Source: an uncultured Bacteroidota bacterium
GTDB taxonomy: Bacteria; Bacteroidota; Bacteroidia; 2-12-FULL-35-15
NCBI GenBank assembly: GCA_903926385.1
Contig: CAIYIS010000002.1
Coordinates: 1 to 64,000, forward strand
Reading direction: 5' to 3'
DNA: 64,000 bases
In this document: piece by piece, positions 26,772-35,862 of the stretch
Layout of the letters: every line of letters starts with the position of its first letter
How positions within the stretch are numbered: the first letter of the stretch is position 1
Notes under the pieces: generated by a model
What the model saw: only the letters and a program-made list of their open reading frames with translations
What the model was told of the DNA's origin: nothing
Databases searched by the model: none
Program-made: the position numbers and the translations under genes

Positions 26772-28271
26772 ATGAATACAAGTAAAACATACAAATCAAC
26801 AAGACCTCTTTTATTTTTATTGCTTTTAACTATCGTTGTTTCAAACATACAGGCACAAGCGGTATGGAACAACACTTCATTTGTTCACCGAAGTGGTCAA
26901 CAAATTTTAGATGGTCAAAACAACGCTATTCGATTGGATGGTGTAAATCTTGGTGGATGGTTGTTGTGGGAAAGTTGGATTTGGGGAGGAGGATTTCAGT
27001 CGGAAACGACAATCAGAAACAAAATGGCAAGCGTTATTGGCGTTACGGCTGCAAAAGCGTTTAGGGATTCTGTTTACAAAAGTTATATTACACGGGAAGA
27101 CCTTAAAAAAATCTCAGAAGAATGTTTCAATGTAGTTCGTGTAAATTTAAATCACACTATACTTGAAGACGATTCTATTCCATACGTATATAAACAGAGT
27201 GGCTGGATTTTATTAGACAGCATTTTACAATGGTGTGAAGATTATAATGTCTATGCGGTACTTGATATGCATTCAGCACCCGGTGCACAGGCAGCCGGAT
27301 TTTTTTGTGAAGACCCTGATTCAATATGTTTATGGCAATCTCCCATAAAAAAAGACCGAACAGTAAAATTATGGAAAGCGATTGCTGACAGGTATAAAAA
27401 TCGTGGTATTGTTGCGGGCTATGACTTACTCGGTGAGCCCAATGTGGCTAATGGTGCTGACCTGCTTAATTTATACACTACTATTATTGACAGTATTCGC
27501 TCGGTAGACACCCATCACATGATACAGCTGGAGGGGAACGATTATTCTAAGGACTTCAGTATTTTTTCTTCTTTGCCCGACCCGAATGTTTGCTTCCATT
27601 TTCATTTCTACACCTGGCTGATTCCTACTGCACAACTTGGAACTAGTTTAAATGTTTATACAAATTGGTCAAACACATTCAATGTCCCTTTATGGTGTGG
27701 CGAATGGGGGGAAAACGATTTGGCTACGCTCGACACTACGCGTAAATTATTAAATGACCCTGCATATAAAATCAGCGGCAGTGCTTTCTGGACGTGGAAA
27801 AAGCAATGGAAGCTAATTCAATATCCTCATTATATGGGCTATTTTGGCTCTACCAATTGGGACAAAGTTACCGCCTGGATTGACACCAGCAGCAATCCGA
27901 TGCCAACAGCATTAGAAATGCAGCAAGGAATAACTGATTTTTTTACAAATATTAAATCACCAAATTGCTGGTTTAATACAACTACAAGCGATCTTTTAAA
28001 GGTTTGTGCACCTGTTAGTATAAAAGAAGAAGCACAAAACAACTTTAGTATTTATCCAAACCCTTTCACATCGCAGACCACAATTTCGTTTAATGAGGAA
28101 CAGAAAAACACACTAATCAGAATACGAGATATACTTGGCAAAGAAATAAAAACAATAAAATTTAATGGCAAACAACTGATAATAGACAGAGGAGAAATGC
28201 AGGCAGGGATCTATTTTGTGAGGGTGATAAGTGAAAAGGGAGAAATGAACCGAAAAATAGTGGTGGAATAG
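26772..28271 (+). CDS. secreted GH5-like glycosidase with T9SS type A sorting domain
   Basis: Signal peptide (about 1-27), a GH5 (clan GH-A) barrel (about 30-415) and a T9SS type A C-terminal domain (about 425-499; FSIYPNPFTSQTTISF ... GIYFVRVISEKGEM). The N-terminal LDGVNLGGWL recalls exo-beta-1,3-glucanase-like GH5 enzymes. The acid/base Glu is E222 in YDLLGEPN and the nucleophile E311 in WCGEWGEND. The Asn that almost always precedes the acid/base Glu (NEP) is Gly here, which may weaken or alter activity. Paralog of the next gene. A promoter-like TAATTTTG (26734-26741) precedes it. Confidence 0.85.
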   Translation: MNTSKTYKSTRPLLFLLLLTIVVSNIQAQAVWNNTSFVHRSGQQILDGQNNAIRLDGVNLGGWLLWESWIWGGGFQSETTIRNKMASVIGVTAAKAFRDSVYKSYITREDLKKISEECFNVVRVNLNHTILEDDSIPYVYKQSGWILLDSILQWCEDYNVYAVLDMHSAPGAQAAGFFCEDPDSICLWQSPIKKDRTVKLWKAIADRYKNRGIVAGYDLLGEPNVANGADLLNLYTTIIDSIRSVDTHHMIQLEGNDYSKDFSIFSSLPDPNVCFHFHFYTWLIPTAQLGTSLNVYTNWSNTFNVPLWCGEWGENDLATLDTTRKLLNDPAYKISGSAFWTWKKQWKLIQYPHYMGYFGSTNWDKVTAWIDTSSNPMPTALEMQQGITDFFTNIKSPNCWFNTTTSDLLKVCAPVSIKEEAQNNFSIYPNPFTSQTTISFNEEQKNTLIRIRDILGKEIKTIKFNGKQLIIDRGEMQAGIYFVRVISEKGEMNRKIVVE

Positions 28272-28292
28272 AAAGATTTTAAATTAAGGAGA

Positions 28293-30509
28293 ATGAAAAA
28301 AGTGTTTTTTCTTGTAGTCTTTGTCGCGACATTCTTTACAGTTAAAGCACAAGCTGTTTGGAATAATACCTCTTTTGTTCATCGCAGTAATCAACAAATA
28401 CTGGATGGAAAGAACAATGTAATTAAATTAGATGGCTTTAACCTTGGAGCGTGGTTGAATTGGGAGGGCTGGATGTGGGGCGGTGGTTTTACACCGGAAA
28501 AAGAAATGAATAAAAGTATGGTAAGTATAATCGGAAATACTGCAATGGATTCATTTAAAGATACCGTTTATAAAAACTTTATCACACGAGCTGATATAAA
28601 AAAAATTGCTCAATTAGGATTTAATGTAGTTAGAGTTCCTTTTAACCATACTCTTTTAGAGGACGACCTTGCACCTTTTGTTTACAAAAAATCGGGCTGG
28701 ACAATTTTAGACAGTGTATTAAAATGGTGTGAAGATTTTAATGTGTACGCTGTTCTCGACCTTCATTCTGTGCCGGGAGGAGCATCGCCTACTTACACGT
28801 CCGACCCGGATTCAATAACCTTATGGCAGTCGGATTTGAATAAAAAACGTACCGTAGAAACATGGAAAGCTATGGCCAGACGATACAGAAACAGAGGTAT
28901 TGTGGCAGGTTATGATTTGATTAATGAGCCAAATGTAACTAACCAAGCGGAGTTAATTGCAATGTATAATACCATCATTGATAGTATTCGACTGGTAGAT
29001 ACTAAACACATGTTTTTTTTGGAAGGAAATAATTATGCACAAGATTTTAGTATGTTTAATTCATTGCATGATCAAAATACATGTTTTGAATTTCATGTGT
29101 ACACCTGGTTTTATAGTAATAAAATTGCAGAAAATTTACTTCAATACACAACATTATCCCAAAAGCTAAACGCTCCTGTATGGTGCGGTGAATGGGGCGA
29201 AAACAACTTAAGCCAGTTAGATGCTACCATAAAAATATTAAAGAATCCAAAAAATAATTTTAGCGGACAAGCTTTTTGGACATGGAAAAAAATGAAAAGT
29301 GCTTTGCAACTTCCGGGTCAGGTTAATTACCCCTTTTTGGTAGGCATTGATAATACTCCCGAATGGGATAAAGTGAGTACATGGATAAATAATAAAAATG
29401 CGGATAAGCCAACAAAAAAAGAAACAGAAGAAGGAATCAAAAAGTTCACTCAATCCATAAAATTAAAAAACTGCTCACTCAATAGTACGCTATTAGATAT
29501 TTTGAAACAAACAAAAGACACCACCTATACTGAACACTCATCTTCTGTCAAATTTAATTTTCCGAGTATTCTTTCGCTAAGTGGTGCAGCATATCCGGGC
29601 ATGTCGTCAGTGCCAGAATCAAACAACTATAATTTTTATAATGGCACGTTAACCTTAACCTTTCCACTGTTTGCAAAACTGCATTTAGGTACTTTGAAAA
29701 AACCAATACGCTACAGTGGTTTGTTTTGCTCAGGCTCTGCAGGTGTTGCCAACTTTCAATCTTCAACTAACATTTCGCCTTTGCCCTTATACTCCGGATT
29801 TTTAGGGTTAACCTATATAAAAGGGTCAATAAAGAATAATTATATTGCAGGGATTTACGCATTTGAAAATGCTGATCAAAACAGATTTTTAGATGCCTCT
29901 CCAAGTATCGCAGGATTGTTTTTATACGCTCATCAAAACCGTAGAAACAACACCTTTATTGCTGGCGGGGGGGTGTTGGTATTTAATAATAATGGGTTTG
30001 CTGTCCCAGTAATTGGTTACATCGGTAAAATAAGTGAGAAATTTTCATTTCTGGTTATTCTACCTGTAGTAGCTACATTAAACTTTAAACCAAATGAAAA
30101 TAATCGGTTCAGTTTGATATTCGGCCCTCAGGGCAATTTTTATAAATTGAAGGGGAATACCTTTTCAATAGCCGATACAACCGTAAACTGGAACAAAATA
30201 AACCTACAAACCGGTGCAATAAAAAATGGGTTTTCGTGGAGTAAAAAAATAAATAATCAATTTGAATGGTATAGTGAAGCAGGTATTTTGGTCGGTAATA
30301 GCATCACCTTAACCAACAACGAAACTGTACTGAAAGAAGCAACACTCCCTTCGATTTATGTTCAAATTGGATTAACCATTACACTTAATCCAAATCGATT
30401 AGAAACCGGTTTGAAGCAATCTAACGAACGAAAACAGGTTGATAAGAATTTTAATAAGCAAAAAACAAACCCATCTATTTTTAATATCGAAAGGATATTT
30501 TTGGATTAA
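28293..30509 (+). CDS. GH5-like glycosidase fused to an outer-membrane beta-barrel domain
   Basis: A 738-residue fusion. Signal peptide (1-18), GH5 barrel (about 19-405) with intact NEP (acid/base E212 in YDLINEPN) and nucleophile E300 in WCGEWGENN, then a barrel-like domain (406-738) that aligns with the entire mature protein encoded at 25665, starting QTKDTTYTEHSSS against QQKDSVESRRKTV and ending NIERIFLD against NIERIFLE. There is no T9SS tail in the protein, unlike its GH5 paralog, but a remnant of one follows the stop (30510-30584). N-terminal passenger plus C-terminal barrel recalls autotransporter layout; whether the enzyme faces the periplasm or the outside is unknown. A good SD (AAGGAG, 28285-28290) precedes the ATG. 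Confidence 0.82.
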   Translation: MKKVFFLVVFVATFFTVKAQAVWNNTSFVHRSNQQILDGKNNVIKLDGFNLGAWLNWEGWMWGGGFTPEKEMNKSMVSIIGNTAMDSFKDTVYKNFITRADIKKIAQLGFNVVRVPFNHTLLEDDLAPFVYKKSGWTILDSVLKWCEDFNVYAVLDLHSVPGGASPTYTSDPDSITLWQSDLNKKRTVETWKAMARRYRNRGIVAGYDLINEPNVTNQAELIAMYNTIIDSIRLVDTKHMFFLEGNNYAQDFSMFNSLHDQNTCFEFHVYTWFYSNKIAENLLQYTTLSQKLNAPVWCGEWGENNLSQLDATIKILKNPKNNFSGQAFWTWKKMKSALQLPGQVNYPFLVGIDNTPEWDKVSTWINNKNADKPTKKETEEGIKKFTQSIKLKNCSLNSTLLDILKQTKDTTYTEHSSSVKFNFPSILSLSGAAYPGMSSVPESNNYNFYNGTLTLTFPLFAKLHLGTLKKPIRYSGLFCSGSAGVANFQSSTNISPLPLYSGFLGLTYIKGSIKNNYIAGIYAFENADQNRFLDASPSIAGLFLYAHQNRRNNTFIAGGGVLVFNNNGFAVPVIGYIGKISEKFSFLVILPVVATLNFKPNENNRFSLIFGPQGNFYKLKGNTFSIADTTVNWNKINLQTGAIKNGFSWSKKINNQFEWYSEAGILVGNSITLTNNETVLKEATLPSIYVQIGLTITLNPNRLETGLKQSNERKQVDKNFNKQKTNPSIFNIERIFLD

Positions 30510-30584
30510 ATGAATTGTATTTATTTCCTGCAGACAACAAATGAAATGAAAAATGTAGTGAATAGAAAAATAGTGGTGCAGTAA
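30510..30584 (+). pseudogene. remnant of a T9SS type A sorting-domain end after the GH5-barrel gene
   Basis: Immediately after the stop codon (30507-30509), ATG 30510 opens a 24-codon frame containing IYFLQ and, further on, NRKIVVQ before TAA. The paralogous GH5 at 26772 ends with GIYFVRV ... MNRKIVVE. The match covers the whole short frame with one or two single-residue gaps. I read it as the last part of the sorting tail that this gene carried before the barrel was inserted; it is too short to be a functional gene. Confidence 0.7.
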
Positions 30585-30613
30585 TAAAACAGAATACATA
30601 TAAAAAGAGTTAA

Positions 30614-31180
30614 TTGAAAACAGATACAAACAGCTTACACAGCAATGAACCACTAATCGAATATGGGACTTTCGGACTGCGATTGGGTGCATTATTTATC
30701 GACTCGCTTCTAATCCTTCCTTTTATCTTATTCGAAAATCTTTACAATATTCCTTATTTAAAAAGCGAATTACTATTAAGTGTAGTATTTATTTTTGCAT
30801 TACTTTATAAGCCTTTCACTGAATATTATTTTGGAGCAACTGTTGGCAAGATGATACTCCGATTAAAGGTTGTGAATAGTCAACTTAACAAACCTACATG
30901 GAAAGAAATCTTATTCAGAAACATATTCCACATTACCCCAATTATCATTGGTTTTTCGGTGGCATTCATTACCTTTTCTCAACCCGAATTCAGCAACATA
31001 ACTTCATTCAGAGAATACAGCATTTTAGAAAAGCACTATCTTAATTTTGTTTATCAATTCATTTCATTTACTGTAATAATTACCGACTCTTTGTTTTTGC
31101 TCACAGACAGAAAATGCAGGGCATTGCATGATAGAATTGCCAGCACTTATATCATCAGAAAACCCAAAAACAGCAAATAG
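30614..31180 (+). CDS. RDD-family membrane protein
   Basis: A 188-residue integral membrane protein. The RDD signature parts are present: FGLRLGALFIDSLLILPF (first helix with Arg and Asp), YKPFTEYYFGATVGKMILRLKVV and the late RALHDRIASTYII. Three to four helices. Function of the family is generally unknown; some members act in transport of small solutes or ions. The start is TTG at 30614, since no ATG in frame fits. May be co-transcribed with the glycan locus, 104 nt after the GH5-barrel gene. Confidence 0.8.
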   Translation: MKTDTNSLHSNEPLIEYGTFGLRLGALFIDSLLILPFILFENLYNIPYLKSELLLSVVFIFALLYKPFTEYYFGATVGKMILRLKVVNSQLNKPTWKEILFRNIFHITPIIIGFSVAFITFSQPEFSNITSFREYSILEKHYLNFVYQFISFTVIITDSLFLLTDRKCRALHDRIASTYIIRKPKNSK

Positions 31181-31321
31181 ATAAACAAGAATAAAACAAG
31201 TTACAGCAATTAGATTCTTCAATTGCAAAGCTTCTGGAAAATATATTTTAAGAACCTGTATCTTTTCAGAAAGTTTACGTTATAATAGAAATTAAATCTT
31301 AAAACTAACTTCTATTCAATT

Positions 31322-32107
31322 ATGAAAAAACTTCTTTCTCTATCATTCGCCTTATCTGTTTGCATTGCCACCATAGCACAATCGGAAATAAAAGAAATCA
31401 ATAAATCATTAGCAAAAATTAATGATAAGCTTTATGCTTCCAAGTATGAAGTATCGAATAAACTATACGCCACATTTCTTAAATCGTTTAAACCATCTGA
31501 CCATTCTAATGAATGGTCATCAGCGCAGATTGACACATTAAAATGGAGAGATAAGTTAAGCTTCAACGAACCTTATGTTCACTACTATCATTCACATCCG
31601 GCCTACCAAAACTATCCTGTGGTGAACATCAGTTACGAAGGTGCCAAACTTTTTTGCGAATGGTTAACTCAATATTACAACGCTAATCCCAAACGTAAAT
31701 TCAAGAAAGTACTCTTTCGTCTTCCTTCTGAAAAGGAATGGATGATGGCAGCACAAGGCGGAGACAGCACCGCTATTTATCCATGGAAAGGTCAATACTT
31801 GAGAAACATTAAAGGATGTATGCTTTGTAATTTTTCAAGTGAGATAAACGATTCATCAAAAGACATTGGAAGAAATTCCGACAAAGCCGACATTACCGCA
31901 CAGGTAAATGCATACTGGGAAAACAGTTTTGGATTATTCAACATGAGTGGGAACGTTGCTGAAATGATAGCAGAAAAAGGAATTGCAAAAGGTGGTAGCT
32001 GGAAAGATAAAGCTGAACTTTTAAAAATCAATTCTAAATACAACTACGATGGTAATGCACAAACCAATGTTGGATTCAGGTATTTTGCAGAGATTATTGA
32101 AAAGTGA
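31322..32107 (+). CDS. secreted SUMF1/FGE-domain protein (GldJ/GldK-like fold, not a proven FGE)
   Basis: Signal peptide (1-19, ending in IAQ) then a formylglycine-generating-enzyme-like fold: KYEVSNKLYATFL near the start, YPVVNISYEGAKLFCEWL, RLPSEKEWMMAAQGG, GLFNMSGNVAEM, IAKGGSW and a closing NVGFRYF. The paired catalytic cysteines of true FGE near the C terminus are not present, so sulfatase activation is unlikely. In Bacteroidota this fold occurs in the gliding/T9SS proteins GldJ and GldK, and a structural role at the cell envelope is the better guess. Converges with the adhesin gene ending at 32120. Confidence 0.78.
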   Translation: MKKLLSLSFALSVCIATIAQSEIKEINKSLAKINDKLYASKYEVSNKLYATFLKSFKPSDHSNEWSSAQIDTLKWRDKLSFNEPYVHYYHSHPAYQNYPVVNISYEGAKLFCEWLTQYYNANPKRKFKKVLFRLPSEKEWMMAAQGGDSTAIYPWKGQYLRNIKGCMLCNFSSEINDSSKDIGRNSDKADITAQVNAYWENSFGLFNMSGNVAEMIAEKGIAKGGSWKDKAELLKINSKYNYDGNAQTNVGFRYFAEIIEK

Positions 32108-32119
32108 TTCACTACATTT

Positions 32120-35100
32120 TTACTGAACAAGATTAACATTACCAATATACTTGTGTGCATTTTTCTGGTTGTCCATAATATTAAATATATAAATATAGAC
32201 ATCTTGCTGCACTGCCCCTGCACCTGATTTATCCTTACCGTTCCAGTGTTTTTCGGCATCATTAGAGTAAAATATAAGTTCGCCCCAACGATTGTAAATA
32301 CTCATTTCGTAAGATTTAATGTTGGTGCCTTTGCCATAAAACTCATCATTTTTTCCATCATCATCGGGAGTAAAAGAGTTGGGCACATAAAAAGTAAACT
32401 CAGGAGTAATGTCAATACAAAGTGTAGTAGAATCAGTACAATTGGCGTTAGACACAATCAGTCTTACACAGTACCTTCCGGTATCTTTATAGGTATGCAC
32501 CGGAGCCGACTCGGTACTGGTGTTTGTAGAAGGATGTGTATAGTCGCCAAAATCCCAGAAATAGCTAGAAGAATTGATGGAGTAATTGGTAAAACTAACG
32601 GTAGGGTTAAACTCCGAAGTGGCCAGAGGAGCGGAGAAACTAGCCACAGGCATTGGGTTAACTTCTACATAAACGGTAGCTGTTCCGGTACAATTGCCGG
32701 TAGTGCCGGTAACGGTATAAGTGGTACTTGCAAAAGGAGTAGCTTCGGCAGTGTTAGGTCCGGAAGCAGCCGCACCCGAACTCCACACATATGTATTGGC
32801 TCCGCTGGCTGTAAGATGAGCTACTTCTCCTGCACAAATGGTATCGCCCATGGCCAAAACAGTGATGGATGCACTTACGGTTACAGTAGCAACAGCAGAG
32901 GCTGTGCAGCCTGCCGTGTTTCCGGTAACTGTGTAGGTGGTGGTAGCAACAGGATTGACCGTAGCCGTGTTCACTCCTACAGGAGTAGCGCCAGTACTCC
33001 AGGTATAAGATGTAGCTCCACTTGCTGATAATGTAGCTGTGCCCCCGGCACACACAGAAGGAGAAGTAACAAAAACACTCGGTATGGGATTTACAGTAAC
33101 AGTGGCAATAGCTGTTCCGGTGCAGCTTCCGGTGGTTCCGGTAACTGTATAAGTAGTGGTGGCAGCAGGAGAGGCTGTAGCCGAACCACCTCCGGTGGAA
33201 GTAGCTCCGGCACTCCATGTATATGTATTGGCTCCGGTAGCTGTTAATGTAGCTGTTTGCCCATTACAAATAGATGGCGAATTAACCTGAATGTTTAATC
33301 CTGCATTGACAGTTACAGTGGCCACAGCAGTTCCTGTGCACGTTCCGGAAGTACCGGTAACAGTATAAGAAGTAGTAACACCAGGAGCAACATTAGCGGT
33401 ATCGGCACCTGCATTGGTAACTCCAGCTGTCCATGAATAAGATGTGGCACCGGTGGCAGTAAGTGTAGCTGTTTCGCCAGCACATATTACAGGAGAATTG
33501 ACAGTAACATTAAGCGAAGGAGCAATGATTACAGTGGTTTGAGCTGTATCTGTGCATCCAAATGAATTGGTAGCAGTCAGAGTATATGTGGTAGTAACGG
33601 CAGGGGTTACAGTAGGAGTAAGTGTAGTAGAATTGGTCATGTTAACGGTAGGCGCCCATACATAAGTGGGTGCTGAAGGATTGGAAAAAATCATGGTCCA
33701 GTTATCAATAGTACCGGTATCTCCACCAGCTTCGTCTCCCACTACCAAAACCCAGTTACCATTAGCTCCTGCACATGCCTGACTCGCTGTAATGAAAGCG
33801 GCCCAAGCCACAGCACCTCCGGCAGGAACAAATGTTCCATTAAATGGCGATACTCCCGAACCAATGCCTGTGGATGCACCAGGTGTGAAAGTCGTATTTG
33901 TAAAATTATCGCCAGCACCTCCATTGTTAGAAGCCAGCTGGATGCTGTTTCCGCAGGGGTCGAATAAATAAATGATTAAGTCCCCATCAAACGTATGGGT
34001 CAGATTAAAGGTTATGCTGCTCAACGTCCAGCCTGGATTTAAACCTGTAACAGGTATGGTGGAAGATGCGAAAGAGCTTCCTGTTCCAGTCCATCCGAAT
34101 GGTACACCTGCATCGGGAATGGCTACTGCGTTATTGGCCCCTGAACTCGAAAAGGTAACAGGTATGTTAGAAGGTCCGCTCACAGTTCCGGTAAGATTGG
34201 CACTTTGCCCTGCACAAATGGTCATGCCACCTGTGGCAGTAACCGTGGGAGGAGCAAGCACGGTAACAGTATGAGAGATGGTAGAGGTTCCGAAACCGCT
34301 GTTGGTAATCGATTCTTGCACGGTGTACACTCCGGGTGCCGCATAAGTATGAGTTGGATTCTGAAATGCTGCTGTTCCTCCGGCATACACAGGAGAGCCA
34401 TCACCAAAGTCCCAGGTCCAGTTAGTAATAGGCGTTCCGCTTGTAGATAAATCGGTAAACACAGTAGGACTGCCCTGACAAACCACACTGGAAGAAAAAT
34501 TAGCAATGATAACAATGCAAAAACTCTGTTGATTGGTAAGTGCACCGGTAGAACCAGTGAATCCCCAGAAAACATTTGGATTACCTCCAAACACATTGGC
34601 CACAATATTACCCGTGTATGTTAAACGCAGATTGCCATCAAACCAAACCTGCATAGTTTGTGTAATTGGGTCCCAGCTGATGCGCAAGGTGTGATTAATA
34701 CAATCTTCTACATCAATTGAACTTGCTGAAGCATCTACAGGTCCGGACAGATTGTTTACGGAAAGATGGTTTACATCACCGTTTGCATTGATTGAAATAT
34801 GGTCATCCGGGGGGTCGTTATCAGGAGAAATATTTTGATAGGTGTCGATGTAAACACCTAAAGAAGGATTAACTCCGCCAAGTCCCATCCCGTTACCGCT
34901 GATACCAATGTTCGTGCTTAGTGGTTGTAAGCCGAAACAAATACCATCGGCACCTCCATCGTTGCAACCGAGATTAACAAAAAAAGTAAAGTCGAAGGCA
35001 TTGTTCAGATTAATCAAGCTGGTGTTCCATACCGAACCCACCTGAGCTGCTGCATTTGGAGTAAGTTCGTAGCACCCTCCTCCCATTGACGATGCGTTAC

Positions 35101-35182
35101 CGTTTATTTGATATTGTCCAAAAATCTGTTGAGTTGATATAATCAAGAGAAGTGAAAAAAGTATTATGAATTTTTTTAGCAT
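32120..35182 (-). CDS. large secreted adhesin: L-type lectin, PKD, P-domain, Ig-like repeats, T9SS type B tail
   Basis: A 1020-residue surface protein. Signal peptide (about 1-22); L-type lectin domain (about 25-235) with the calcium/sugar-site style GVYIDTYQNISPDNDPPDDH; PKD domain (about 240-310, WTWDFGDGSPVYAGG); proprotein-convertase-like P domain (about 345-500, HTFDGDLIIYLFDPCGN); five repeats of about 78 residues built on CxGxTATLTATGATSYxW...TTTYTVTG (about 505-835); second PKD (SSYFWDFGDYTHPS); and a T9SS type B domain (FTFYVPNSFTPDDDGKNDEF ... ) at the end. Expected to be exported by T9SS and displayed or released; likely sugar binding and adhesion, possibly gliding-related. The repeats are near-identical at DNA level and may vary in copy number. 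Confidence 0.88.
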   Translation of the reverse strand: MLKKFIILFSLLLIISTQQIFGQYQINGNASSMGGGCYELTPNAAAQVGSVWNTSLINLNNAFDFTFFVNLGCNDGGADGICFGLQPLSTNIGISGNGMGLGGVNPSLGVYIDTYQNISPDNDPPDDHISINANGDVNHLSVNNLSGPVDASASSIDVEDCINHTLRISWDPITQTMQVWFDGNLRLTYTGNIVANVFGGNPNVFWGFTGSTGALTNQQSFCIVIIANFSSSVVCQGSPTVFTDLSTSGTPITNWTWDFGDGSPVYAGGTAAFQNPTHTYAAPGVYTVQESITNSGFGTSTISHTVTVLAPPTVTATGGMTICAGQSANLTGTVSGPSNIPVTFSSSGANNAVAIPDAGVPFGWTGTGSSFASSTIPVTGLNPGWTLSSITFNLTHTFDGDLIIYLFDPCGNSIQLASNNGGAGDNFTNTTFTPGASTGIGSGVSPFNGTFVPAGGAVAWAAFITASQACAGANGNWVLVVGDEAGGDTGTIDNWTMIFSNPSAPTYVWAPTVNMTNSTTLTPTVTPAVTTTYTLTATNSFGCTDTAQTTVIIAPSLNVTVNSPVICAGETATLTATGATSYSWTAGVTNAGADTANVAPGVTTSYTVTGTSGTCTGTAVATVTVNAGLNIQVNSPSICNGQTATLTATGANTYTWSAGATSTGGGSATASPAATTTYTVTGTTGSCTGTAIATVTVNPIPSVFVTSPSVCAGGTATLSASGATSYTWSTGATPVGVNTATVNPVATTTYTVTGNTAGCTASAVATVTVSASITVLAMGDTICAGEVAHLTASGANTYVWSSGAAASGPNTAEATPFASTTYTVTGTTGNCTGTATVYVEVNPMPVASFSAPLATSEFNPTVSFTNYSINSSSYFWDFGDYTHPSTNTSTESAPVHTYKDTGRYCVRLIVSNANCTDSTTLCIDITPEFTFYVPNSFTPDDDGKNDEFYGKGTNIKSYEMSIYNRWGELIFYSNDAEKHWNGKDKSGAGAVQQDVYIYIFNIMDNQKNAHKYIGNVNLVQ

Positions 35183-35295
35183 TAATCTAATCTGTTAACT
35201 AGTATTTTTGATTTATAAAATCGCTTTACTCATTTTTGTTTTTGATGTTCTATCTATATTGACGAACAAAATGTGGTAAGGGTTGCATGAAACTA

Positions 35296-35817
35296 TTAAA
35301 ATAATGCAATTTGTTTTCCAAACACTGCGCTGTTCTCGTGATTAAGTAACCATTCTTTTCTCCACATACCTCCTGAATATCCAACAAGTTCTCCTGTATT
35401 GCCAATTACTCTATGACAGGGAACAATTATAGATACCGGATTTTTTGCATTGGCATTTCCTACAGCTCGGTTGGCGTTGGCGTCACCTATTTGTTTAGCA
35501 ATATCGAGGTATGATTTTGTTTTGCCGTATGGGATTTTGATGAGTTTACTCCAAACCTTTTTTTGAAACTCTGTTCCCTCTGGATTAAGTTTCAATTCGA
35601 ATTGCCTCCGTGTACTTGCAAAATATTCGTCTAATTGCTGAATACAATCCGTTATTACCTTTGAAGATTCTTTTTTATTGAAATTATCACTTGCCAAGAG
35701 GGAAGGACTTTTGTCAATATTTTCTTCAATGAAAAAAACAGAAATGATACCTTCATCATTACCTGTAATTTCTATTTTCCCTATAGGAGAATTATAATAC
35801 GCTTTATGGATGTCCAT
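35296..35817 (-). CDS. ogt: methylated-DNA--protein-cysteine methyltransferase
   Basis: Repairs O6-alkylguanine by moving the alkyl group to its own cysteine, Cys134 in IVPCHRVIG. A conserved ADA-type N-terminal ribonuclease-like part (about 1-85) and a helix-turn-helix part with RAVGNANAKNP are visible. At 173 residues it is the stand-alone Ogt form without an AdaA domain. A GC-rich palindrome lies just upstream of its start. Confidence 0.92.
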   Translation of the reverse strand: MDIHKAYYNSPIGKIEITGNDEGIISVFFIEENIDKSPSLLASDNFNKKESSKVITDCIQQLDEYFASTRRQFELKLNPEGTEFQKKVWSKLIKIPYGKTKSYLDIAKQIGDANANRAVGNANAKNPVSIIVPCHRVIGNTGELVGYSGGMWRKEWLLNHENSAVFGKQIALF

Positions 35818-35825
35818 TATATGCT

Positions 35826-35848
35826 CACCCCTCCAAGAGGGAGGGGTG
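35826..35848. repeat. GC-rich palindromic element between ogt and the acyl-CoA dehydrogenase gene
   Basis: CACCCCTCC (35826-35834) and GGAGGGGTG (35840-35848) are perfect arms around AAGAG. It falls in the 45-bp gap in front of ogt and may act as a terminator-like or mRNA-processing structure between the two. Confidence 0.55.
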
Positions 35849-35862
35849 TTGAGCGAACTATT

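Noticed and set aside
31322-32107. True formylglycine-generating enzyme
   Set aside because: The two C-terminal catalytic cysteines of FGE are missing and no sulfatase gene is near; only the fold is supported.
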